NCBI RefSeq assembly: GCF_038022665.1
Contig: NZ_CP150629.1
Location: 1,036,480 to 1,100,479 of the forward strand
Length of the DNA stretch: 64,000 nt
Source of the DNA: Methanolobus sp. WCC4
Lineage (GTDB): Archaea; Halobacteriota; Methanosarcinia; Methanosarcinales; Methanosarcinaceae
Direction of reading: 5' to 3'
Below are positions 25,675-33,568 of this stretch, piece by piece (position 1 is the first letter of the stretch; every line of letters begins with the position of its first letter). A program made the translations under genes and the position numbers. The notes beneath the pieces were generated by a model. It saw only the letters and a program-made list of their open reading frames with translations, did not search any database and was not told the DNA's origin.

Positions 25675-26109
25675 TCAATGCTTCTTCATTTTAACTGCGA
25701 TGTCCTTTCCAAGTCTTATGCACTCCGCAAGATCCTTCTCGTTAGGGATGTATTGTATCCTGAGCACAGGGTCTATGACCTCAACTCCTGCCCCTCTGAG
25801 CTTCTCAGCTATCTGCACAGGTGCCTCTCCGCTCCATCCATATGATCCAAAGGCAGCCCCTATCTTTCCTTCTATGCCTATATCTATGAGCTTGTCCAGG
25901 AATTTGGATATTGGCTCGAGCATGGTGTAGTAGAATGTAGATGAGCCGATACAGATCGCATCATATTTAGCAACATCTGCAGGATCCCACTCATAGAAGT
26001 TGTCGATGTCAACATCTATATGTTTTTCACGTGCACCCTGTGCTATGGCCTCTGCCATCATTTTTGTACTTCCCTGTGTGCTTAGATATACTATTGCAAG
26101 TTTTGGCAT
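25675..26109 (-). CDS. Flavodoxin-like protein
   Basis: 144 aa flavodoxin fold. The FMN phosphate loop is STQGSTKMMA (about 10-19). GSSTFYYTML (about 55) and AAFGSYGWSGEA (about 85) match the FMN-stacking loops of the flavodoxin domain of type A flavoproteins, but no diiron domain is fused. It is probably a soluble one- or two-electron carrier. It stands alone between the histone gene and the RPA operon. Confidence 0.9.
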   Translation of the reverse strand: MPKLAIVYLSTQGSTKMMAEAIAQGAREKHIDVDIDNFYEWDPADVAKYDAICIGSSTFYYTMLEPISKFLDKLIDIGIEGKIGAAFGSYGWSGEAPVQIAEKLRGAGVEVIDPVLRIQYIPNEKDLAECIRLGKDIAVKMKKH

Positions 26110-26350
26110 ATTCTATCTCCCCTGTTTTGAACTTTGAGTTCGGACTGGCATCTTTTAACTTTCATTGAACCACTATACCGTCAGCTGGTTCTAAATTCCA
26201 TTCCCACTCTAGTGATCTGTTAAGAATATGCATACTGCCTGTTCATAAACATTTCCAGCTATTGGTGGTGGAAGTATGTATCAGGACAAGGTTATCTTTA
26301 TTGCCGATCAGGAGCTACAATATTAGCACTTCAAATAATGGAGAACCTAT

Positions 26351-27658
26351 ATGGACGAGAGGATCGCGCCACATATCGATGAACTAACCATGGCGCTTGG
26401 AAACATCAGCAAGGAAGAGATCAGAGAGGAACTGGAAAAACTCCTTAGATACCGTGTTCCCCTTGACGAAGCAAAAAGGATCCTGAGGTCAAAGTACTCT
26501 TCAGCATCTTCGAACAGTGTGAAGGTCAAGGAGCTTTCTCCCGGACTGAACGGTATTGAGATATCAGGTCGTATCATTGATATCATTGAAAAGACCGTGT
26601 CTATACAGGGAGAGCAGAAGACCATCTTTTCAGGAACACTTGGTGACGGGACCGGGATATGTTCCTTTACATGCTGGGATGATATGTCCCTTAAGCCGGG
26701 GGATGCTATCAGGATAAAGAATGCATATACACGTCTCTGGAACAATCGTCCGGAACTCTATTTTGGAAAACGCTCCACTCTTACTTATCTGAAGGACGAG
26801 GAACTTCCCGGGATAGAGGAGATGTCACATTCAACTCTTAAGAAACTGGGTGACATCGTTCCTGCAGATGTCCTTGCAAGTTCTGTTGTACTTATAGTTG
26901 AGATGTATCATAGGGAGATCATGCTGAAAGGCGAGGAGGTCACTGTTGTTGAAGGTGTGATCGCGGACGAGACCGCAAAACTCCCATTCACATCATGGGT
27001 ACCACTTGGAAAGTTCGACATTGGCAACTATGTTCGTTTCGAGGGTGCTGCTGTACGGATATTCCGTGGTCTTCCATCTATCAATTTCAATGATGCGACA
27101 TCGTTAAAAGAAGTGGCATCCACTGATAACCTTCCTTTCACAATGGAATCCGTTAGGCGTTCAGTTTCCCCAGTAGCTATAGAAAAGGTACTCGAGAAGG
27201 AAGGTATGTTCGATGTCACTGTAAAGGGTAATATCATCTCTGTCAGGTCCGGGTCAGGTCTCATACAAAGATGCCCGGTATGCAATCGTGTAACTCAAAA
27301 GTCATCCTGCCGGTCACATGGTGAAGTGGACTGCCTGATGGATATGCGGATAAAGGCAATACTTGATGACGGTACCGGTGCGGTCCATCTCATGCTGAAT
27401 CGTGAACTATCCGAGGCTGTGTATGGGAAAAGCATGGATGATGCCGAGAAGATGACACAGGGTTCAATATCCGGTGATGTAGTACTGGAGGATATGAAGA
27501 AGGTCCTTACCGGCAAGTACCTTGGAGCTCGTGGTAACTCCTCTAAGAACGAATTCGGCGTGTCACTGGTGGCAAGGTCAGTGTGGACCCCGGAGGATGA
27601 TATCCAGGAGCGTATAGATATTCTTCTTGAGAGAATGGGTGAAGGATGTGATAATTGA
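26351..27658 (+). CDS. Single-stranded DNA-binding protein RPA (two OB folds plus zinc finger)
   Basis: 435 aa. A helical N-terminal segment (about 1-50) precedes OB folds at about 65-150 and 165-255, then a zinc-finger OB region with CPVCN ... SCRSHG (C-x2-C-x8-C-x2-H, about 308-324). This is the layout of Methanosarcinales and haloarchaeal RPA. It coats ssDNA in replication and repair. Its stop overlaps the RPA-associated protein gene by 1 bp, the operon order seen with Haloferax rpa/rpap genes. A paralogous pair lies at 35942-37442. Confidence 0.9.
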   Translation: MDERIAPHIDELTMALGNISKEEIREELEKLLRYRVPLDEAKRILRSKYSSASSNSVKVKELSPGLNGIEISGRIIDIIEKTVSIQGEQKTIFSGTLGDGTGICSFTCWDDMSLKPGDAIRIKNAYTRLWNNRPELYFGKRSTLTYLKDEELPGIEEMSHSTLKKLGDIVPADVLASSVVLIVEMYHREIMLKGEEVTVVEGVIADETAKLPFTSWVPLGKFDIGNYVRFEGAAVRIFRGLPSINFNDATSLKEVASTDNLPFTMESVRRSVSPVAIEKVLEKEGMFDVTVKGNIISVRSGSGLIQRCPVCNRVTQKSSCRSHGEVDCLMDMRIKAILDDGTGAVHLMLNRELSEAVYGKSMDDAEKMTQGSISGDVVLEDMKKVLTGKYLGARGNSSKNEFGVSLVARSVWTPEDDIQERIDILLERMGEGCDN

Positions 27659-28536
27659 TGGTGGAAAGGGAAGTAGCATACAGGCTGTTCGCAAGTGAGT
27701 TCAATGACTCCAGGTTCAATCTCCATTCAAATACGTCTTCATCAGACGACCAGGAAATATATTCTCCTAATTTTCTCATAACGCCTACAGGCCTTAAGGC
27801 CAACAGGGTCCTTGTGGTAGGTGTGGTCACCGAGGTTGAACGTCTCTCTGACCAGGCAGGAAGTGAAAAGGAACTATGGAGGGCACGTATCTCCGATCCC
27901 ACCGGAGCCTTTACAGTATATTCGGGAAGCTATCAGCCTGATGCATCCGTCTTCCTTTCAAACGTGCAGGTGCCCTCTTATGTGATGGTCCTCGGCAAGG
28001 TTCGTTCATATGAGCCAGGGGATGGTTCTGTCTATGTATCGCTGCGACCGGAAGAGATCAACTATGTCGATGAGTTGATACGTGACCGCTGGATAGTCGA
28101 TACTGCGGAGATGACCCTTGATCGCCTGGAACTGTTCGAACGTTTCTTCTCATCGCGTAACGAGGCAGATAGCCCCATGGAATGGTTATTGTCCTGTGAT
28201 ATCCCGGAATCGCTGGCAAGCGGAATATGTCTCTCACTGGATCATTATCACAAGGATAAAGGGTACTATAATTCATTGATGTCCGATGTGAAGAAGGCTC
28301 TTTGTTCTATCAGGGAAGTATCCGATGCTCCTGAAGAAGAGGATGATACTGATTCTGTGATCAAGTCGGTCCTTGAGGGTATTGATGATGGCAGTGGTTT
28401 TGAGTATCATGATTTCATTAAGGCCACAGGTTCCCGGAACATACCTGAAAAGGTGGCTGAGAATGCACTGAAGTACCTGCTTTCAAAAGGGGATATATAT
28501 GAGCCAAGAGCAGGTTTTTTCAAAGTGATACACTAA
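27658..28536 (+). CDS. RPA-associated protein (RPAP, COG3390)
   Basis: 292 aa from ATG at 27658, overlapping the RPA stop. The central part is an OB fold with ITPTGLKANRVLVVGVV (about 41-57), RISDPTGAFTVYSGSYQP (about 78-95) and VSLRPEEINYVD. A C-terminal region of about 100 residues ends in a winged-helix-like segment (YHDFIKATGSRNIPEKVAENALKYLL). RPAP proteins pair with their cognate RPA in haloarchaea. The paralogue at 36876 lacks the C-terminal region. Confidence 0.85.
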   Translation: MVEREVAYRLFASEFNDSRFNLHSNTSSSDDQEIYSPNFLITPTGLKANRVLVVGVVTEVERLSDQAGSEKELWRARISDPTGAFTVYSGSYQPDASVFLSNVQVPSYVMVLGKVRSYEPGDGSVYVSLRPEEINYVDELIRDRWIVDTAEMTLDRLELFERFFSSRNEADSPMEWLLSCDIPESLASGICLSLDHYHKDKGYYNSLMSDVKKALCSIREVSDAPEEEDDTDSVIKSVLEGIDDGSGFEYHDFIKATGSRNIPEKVAENALKYLLSKGDIYEPRAGFFKVIH

Positions 28537-28651
28537 GTATATTAGTTATATAGGTAATAACTTTTTGCATGCGACATACTTAAATATGGATGGATATTAC
28601 TCCTCAAGAGTATTCAACTAGAGCAAATCATCAATTAAAGAAGGGCTACTC

Positions 28652-29239
28652 ATGGATAATGATGCGATCATAGAGAATGTAAAAAACGCCATTATGGAAA
28701 TGAAGGGTGTAGGAAATACACTCTTGCTTAATGAAGAGGACAGGGAGATCATCAGGGAGCTTGAGAAAAAAGCTGATGAGATGACTCTTATGGGCCTTGG
28801 CAGAGGCGATAATAAAGGTGTGAAGGCGGTACTGAAGAACGATGTGATCTTTGCCTTTACCACAGACATGGATTTCTGCTGGCCTGAAGGTCCCAATGTG
28901 ATCCTCATGCATGATGATTGTGTTGTTGGCCAGGATCTTGATGACGAGGCAAAACTGGAAGAGGTAAAAGCATGCAAGGACAAACTTGTGATCGGTAATA
29001 TTGTGATATACGATACAAGTGTTCTCAAGAAGATGGATGTCAAGAACAATCCTCTTATCGTAGTTCTTCCTCCTAAGCCATGCAAGGATGTTGAGGAAGT
29101 TGATAAGGTCTGCAATGTCATACTTGCATCTCCTTCCCCTCCAAGTGATGAGTATCTCAAGGAGAAGATGGGACTTGAGAATCTTCATGGGACGGGCACA
29201 TTCCTTCTTGGATTCGATTTTGAATGTGGCTGTGAGTAA
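28652..29239 (+). CDS. Uncharacterised soluble protein with Cys-rich C-terminus
   Basis: 195 aa; I do not recognise the family. It is acidic, has no signal peptide or membrane segment, and alternates helices with hydrophobic strands (NDVIFAFTTDMDFCWPEGPNV; later NPLIVVLPPKPCK). Seven cysteines are present, two in the final FECGCE, which might bind metal. It stands alone with its own upstream region and downstream convergent kinase. Composition matches its neighbours, so recent transfer is unlikely. Confidence 0.75.
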   Translation: MDNDAIIENVKNAIMEMKGVGNTLLLNEEDREIIRELEKKADEMTLMGLGRGDNKGVKAVLKNDVIFAFTTDMDFCWPEGPNVILMHDDCVVGQDLDDEAKLEEVKACKDKLVIGNIVIYDTSVLKKMDVKNNPLIVVLPPKPCKDVEEVDKVCNVILASPSPPSDEYLKEKMGLENLHGTGTFLLGFDFECGCE

Positions 29240-29277
29240 ACCTTATCTGGTATTCGCTTTTGCGAGTACCTGATCAG

Positions 29278-30255
29278 TTATTTTTTCTTTCCGTATTCAG
29301 GAACTGGCAATCTTATATGGACGTTTGTCCCTTTTTCCAGAGTGCTTTCTATCCAGATGTTCCCTTTATGCGCTTCAACGATCGTCTTTGCAATATGAAG
29401 GCCAAGTCCGTTGCCACCATATCGCCTTGTCTTTGATCCGTCTACCTGATAGAATCTCTGGAATATATTGTCTATCTCATCTTCGGGTATGCCTATACCG
29501 TTATCTATTATCTTTATATGGAGGTTCTTATAACCTTCATGTGCAACTATCAGGATCGTTGTATCCGGAGGGCTGAACTTGCTGGCATTCTCCAGTACCT
29601 GCAAAATCACTTCTTTGAGATATTTCCTGTCACCTTCTATAAAGGGCAATCCATGTCGGATATCGGTGTCCAGCCTCTGTCCTTTCTGTTCAAGTTGTCC
29701 TGATATTTCGGAACTGGCACCCATTATCAGATCCTCTATCCTGAGGCTCGTGAATGTGTAGTCGGTCTCTCCATACTTTGCAGCACTGATGAAAATAAGA
29801 GAATCAATGATCCTTTCCAGTTTCTCCGATGAGGCATTGATCTTCTTTAATGCATCTTTCTGCTTTTGGGTCGTATCCCCAAGGGTGCCGTCACAGATGA
29901 GTTCGGAATATCCTTTGATGGGTACAAGTGGGGTTTTGAGTTCATGTCTGAGATTTGATATGAAATCCTCTTTCATAGCATCAATGGAGCTGAATTCTTC
30001 CAGTGCATATATTGTATCCCTGTACCTTCTGAATGAGAATATCCATGATGATATCATCAGAAGTATGATGATGATCGATAGTCCGGAAAGTATCCATTCT
30101 TTGAATGGGATCCTGATGCTATCCAGGATGCCTGTGTTTCCTCCGAGGAATAACAAAAACGAAACAAAGGCCATTCCTGTAAGTATCAACACTGCATCAA
30201 AGGTTATTCTTTTATTGATGGTCTCTTTTCTGGAATTAAGCTGTTTCAGGTCCAT
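29278..30255 (-). CDS. Membrane histidine kinase with two TM segments
   Basis: 325 aa from ATG at 30255; a GTG two codons upstream is possible. Two membrane segments (about 20-45 and 52-72) have almost no loop between them, so no external sensor is present and the signal may be membrane-borne. HisKA has NLRHELKTPLVPIKGY (about 108-123); HATPase has VLENASKF, DNGIGI and GGNGLGLHIAK. No response regulator is adjacent. It is convergent with the hypothetical gene upstream. Confidence 0.92.
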   Translation of the reverse strand: MDLKQLNSRKETINKRITFDAVLILTGMAFVSFLLFLGGNTGILDSIRIPFKEWILSGLSIIIILLMISSWIFSFRRYRDTIYALEEFSSIDAMKEDFISNLRHELKTPLVPIKGYSELICDGTLGDTTQKQKDALKKINASSEKLERIIDSLIFISAAKYGETDYTFTSLRIEDLIMGASSEISGQLEQKGQRLDTDIRHGLPFIEGDRKYLKEVILQVLENASKFSPPDTTILIVAHEGYKNLHIKIIDNGIGIPEDEIDNIFQRFYQVDGSKTRRYGGNGLGLHIAKTIVEAHKGNIWIESTLEKGTNVHIRLPVPEYGKKK

Positions 30256-30409
30256 GTTCACACTTTATATTTAGCAGGAAACTCTATTCCGCTCTATCTA
30301 TTTATACTTTTTTTGTTTATCTGCAGTATTTTATATTTTGTATATTATACAAATTTCAATTATCTCCGTGTGCCAGCAGCCTTTCAGGTATGCTCACATA
30401 TCATGATAA

Positions 30410-30456
30410 AAAAAGTGAAATTAAAAGAAAAAAGGGTACATGGTCAGACATGTACC
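30410..30456 (-). terminator. Terminator of the aldolase gene
   Basis: A perfect 8-bp stem GGTACATG / CATGTACC (30435-30442 with 30449-30456) closes a 6-nt loop. On the minus strand it is followed by T-rich DNA (30410-30433). It starts 9 bp after the aldolase stop. Confidence 0.75.
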
Positions 30457-30464
30457 TGATGTGA

Positions 30465-31388
30465 TCATTCGTTGTTGTATATCTTCAGAGCATCTTCAAC
30501 GGATGCATCTTCAACAGTTATGGCATTGATGGCATTGCACATCCTGACCGCTTCGTCAAGTGTTTTCTGGTGGATGTTCCTTCCGGTTGCATTACCCTCT
30601 GCGCCGCTCACATGGATCTGTGCGTATAGCTTCCTGAGGAATGCTTCAGGATTATCACTTGAACCTCCGGCACATACGACCTTCGTCCTTCCGGCTGCAA
30701 GCACAGCTTCCTTGAATGCCTCTTCATCAGGGATACCGTCACCTTTTGGATAGTTGACCTTCACAAAGTCTGCGTTCAGGCATGCTCCGACTCCAGTAGC
30801 ACCTGCAATGAGGTGTGGGTCCTTCTCATTCTCTACGGCTCCTCCTCTTGGGTAGATCCAGAGCACTGTGAGCAGACCATACTGGTGGGCTTCATAGATG
30901 AGCTGTGCAGCCTGATAGAGCATCTCGGCTTCATATTTGCTTCCAAGGTATATCGTATAGCCGATACCAAGTATCTTAAGGCCACTGTTGTCACGTAACT
31001 GTGCAACCTGCTGGATATCATACCACTGGTTACTGAATGGGTCATCATCCTTTGTCTTTACAAGATGTGATTTGGAATTGACCTTCACAAGGTAAGGAAC
31101 ATCGGGGTAATCCATTCCGTATCTTGCAATGAGTCCGAGCTGTGTTGCAAAGACGCCTATCTTTGAGTTTGCAGCTATCCTGAAAAGGTGTTCAGGGTCG
31201 TTGTCATCAGAAGGTATGCCTTCTCCAAAGAAATCATCATTCAGATGTTCGACCTTCTGGTCACCGGCATAGAGCATCAACCTGCCTGTGTTCTGGGTGA
31301 TCTCCATGTAATTCTTAATGTATGTTTCACGCGCTTCCTGCGGAATATCTAATGGAACTTTAATGTCTTCTTCTTTTATTGAGACCAT
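30465..31388 (-). CDS. Archaeal class I fructose-bisphosphate aldolase (DhnA/FbaA type)
   Basis: 307 aa from ATG at 31388, which has GAGTGAT upstream; a GTG three codons earlier overlaps that site. The Schiff-base Lys is in ADFVKVNYP (about 216). Phosphate-binding loops CAGGSSDNPE (about 251) and SGAEGNATGRN (about 273) are present. The enzyme condenses dihydroxyacetone phosphate and glyceraldehyde 3-phosphate in gluconeogenesis. A GlpX-type phosphatase for the next step is at 48009. It has its own promoter region and terminator. Confidence 0.9.
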   Translation of the reverse strand: MVSIKEEDIKVPLDIPQEARETYIKNYMEITQNTGRLMLYAGDQKVEHLNDDFFGEGIPSDDNDPEHLFRIAANSKIGVFATQLGLIARYGMDYPDVPYLVKVNSKSHLVKTKDDDPFSNQWYDIQQVAQLRDNSGLKILGIGYTIYLGSKYEAEMLYQAAQLIYEAHQYGLLTVLWIYPRGGAVENEKDPHLIAGATGVGACLNADFVKVNYPKGDGIPDEEAFKEAVLAAGRTKVVCAGGSSDNPEAFLRKLYAQIHVSGAEGNATGRNIHQKTLDEAVRMCNAINAITVEDASVEDALKIYNNE

Positions 31389-31674
31389 CTTTATCACTCT
31401 GTGATCCGTTCGATGAACGTTTTGTTTCCTACCTACCCTTAATCATGTTTTTCTATTTTAACTATTGTGTGAAGGGCATGTATGCAATATCTGCCAGGTG
31501 TTATTTCTGGCGGTGAAGCAGCTTTTATCTCTGATCTGCATTTTCTTTTTGAATAGGGTTCGACTGCATTTTTTGCATTACAGTTTTATATTTACAGCTC
31601 TATCAGATAACTAAAAAGACATACTGCATATATTAAGGTCGTATTTCATCATTTTGCATACATGGAGATTGTTT

Positions 31675-33510
31675 GTGGATTCGATATATTTTCTGGAACT
31701 GGTTGTCTCTGTGCTCTTTCTGAGCATGCTGGCCCAGACCCTCAGTAAGCATTTCAAAGTACCTATCATCATGTTCCTTCTTCTGGAAGGGATAATTGTG
31801 GGGCCTGAGGTCCTGAATCTAATTGATCCGGGACTTTTCGGTGACGGACTTACAGCCATTGTATCCCTGTCTGTTGCCATCATAGTATTTGATGGTGCTC
31901 TTCATATCGATGTCAAGAGTATCAGGCCGATACAGAAGACTGCTTTGAAACTGACGACAATCGGTGTTCTTATCACATTTGCAGGTGCCACACTGATAAC
32001 TTATACTCTATTGGATGTGCCACTGAAACTTGCAGCTCTCTTCGGAGCTCTGGTGGCTGCAACCGGACCTACTGTCATAACTCCTCTTGTCAGGAATATA
32101 CACGTAAACCACAAGGTGAGCAAGATCCTTGAGATCGAGGGTGTCTTCAATGATGCTGCCAGTGTGATACTTGCTGCTTTTATGTTCGAATGGATCATTT
32201 CCCAGCTGAATGGTTTCAGTGCGGTCGCTTTCATATTGCAGAGGCTTGTGATAGGTATCGCCATTGGAATGCTTAGCGGTAGCCTGTTGAAAAGGTTCCT
32301 TTCAAGTGGTTCACTTGTAACTGACCAGACAGCCAGGCTCTTCACTCTGACACTGGTGGTGGCAACATATGTTGCATCTGAATTACTTGGCAATGAATCA
32401 GGTATACTTGCTGTAGCCGTGTTCGGTATAGTTACCGGGACTTCAAATGTCCCTCATAAGCAGGCATTGAAGGAATTCAAGTCCGATCTTGTATTGTTGA
32501 TGTTATCCCTTATCTTCATACTTCTTGCAGCCTTGCTGAAGTTCGAGGATATCATAGGTATCGGCCTGAACGGTATCATAGTGGTCCTTCTGATCATTGT
32601 TCTGGTACGCCCTCTGGCCGTATTCGGTTCCACTACACGTTCCCATCTGAGGACCAAAGAAAAACTGTTCATATCGTTCATAGGTCCGAGGGGCGTCGTA
32701 CCGGCATCCATTGCGACCTACTTTGCAATCAAGCTTGATGCTTTCAATATCTATGGCGGCCAGATGCTTGTAGGACTTGTGTTTCTGACAGTCATAATAA
32801 CGGTGATCACCACCGGTACTTTAGCAAGGAGAGTAGCTAATCTTTTAGGAGTTATACCCATGGAGATACTTATTATCGGAGGCGGAGAGGTCGGAAAGAT
32901 CCTGGCTGAGAGATTTGAGAAACGAGGAGAGAATGTCGTAGTAGTCGACAATTCCGAGGAGAGATGCCAGCGCCTGTTGAAACAGGGCATACGTGCGGTA
33001 CACGGTGACGCAGAGGATATCAATGTCCTTAAGGCTGCAGGCATCGAAAAAGCCAAATATGTGGTCGCAACAACTGATCAGGACAACACCAACCTGCTGG
33101 TATCTCAGATCGCAAAGAGCAAATTCAACATGAATGAGGAGCAGATAGTTGCAAGGGTGAACAATGTGGAGAACCTGCATGCTTTCTGGGATCTGTCCAT
33201 CCGGTCAATGAGTCCTCAGATGACAACTGCTCTTGTGCTTGATAATATGGTAGGGAAACCATCCATGTTCTCTATGTGCGAGGTCGGTGAGGAAGGTGAG
33301 ATCCTTGAGGCAAGGGTCACGAATCCGAAGGTCGCAGGTAAAGCTATAAAGGAACTGAAACTTCCTGAGAACAGCCTGCTCCTGATGGTCAGAAGGGGTG
33401 AACATTCTTTCATTGCCAATGGTAATCTTGTCCTTGAATATGATGATCTCGTAACGGTCATTGGTGAGGATGATGCTGCAAGGGAAGTTGTGGATCTTCT
33501 TTACAGATAA
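31675..33510 (+). CDS. Cation/proton antiporter with TrkA-N and TrkA-C domains
   Basis: 611 aa from GTG at 31675, 7 nt after GGAG; a TTG at 31654 is less likely. The first ~390 residues form about 12 membrane segments of the CPA family (GATLITYTLLD; ALVAATGPTVITPLV, about 120; ESGILAVAVFGI; GPRGVVPASIA, about 336). A Rossmann TrkA-N domain (ILIIGGGEVGKILAERF, about 398) and TrkA-C domain follow, which bind nucleotides and gate transport. The TGPT rather than ND pair at the ion site suits Na+ or K+ / H+ exchange. An APC permease gene follows 58 bp later. Confidence 0.9.
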   Translation: MDSIYFLELVVSVLFLSMLAQTLSKHFKVPIIMFLLLEGIIVGPEVLNLIDPGLFGDGLTAIVSLSVAIIVFDGALHIDVKSIRPIQKTALKLTTIGVLITFAGATLITYTLLDVPLKLAALFGALVAATGPTVITPLVRNIHVNHKVSKILEIEGVFNDAASVILAAFMFEWIISQLNGFSAVAFILQRLVIGIAIGMLSGSLLKRFLSSGSLVTDQTARLFTLTLVVATYVASELLGNESGILAVAVFGIVTGTSNVPHKQALKEFKSDLVLLMLSLIFILLAALLKFEDIIGIGLNGIIVVLLIIVLVRPLAVFGSTTRSHLRTKEKLFISFIGPRGVVPASIATYFAIKLDAFNIYGGQMLVGLVFLTVIITVITTGTLARRVANLLGVIPMEILIIGGGEVGKILAERFEKRGENVVVVDNSEERCQRLLKQGIRAVHGDAEDINVLKAAGIEKAKYVVATTDQDNTNLLVSQIAKSKFNMNEEQIVARVNNVENLHAFWDLSIRSMSPQMTTALVLDNMVGKPSMFSMCEVGEEGEILEARVTNPKVAGKAIKELKLPENSLLLMVRRGEHSFIANGNLVLEYDDLVTVIGEDDAAREVVDLLYR

Positions 33511-33568
33511 ATATAATAGAACTGACAGCAATAGAATTTACAGCAACTTCATTACATAAAGGCTGAAT

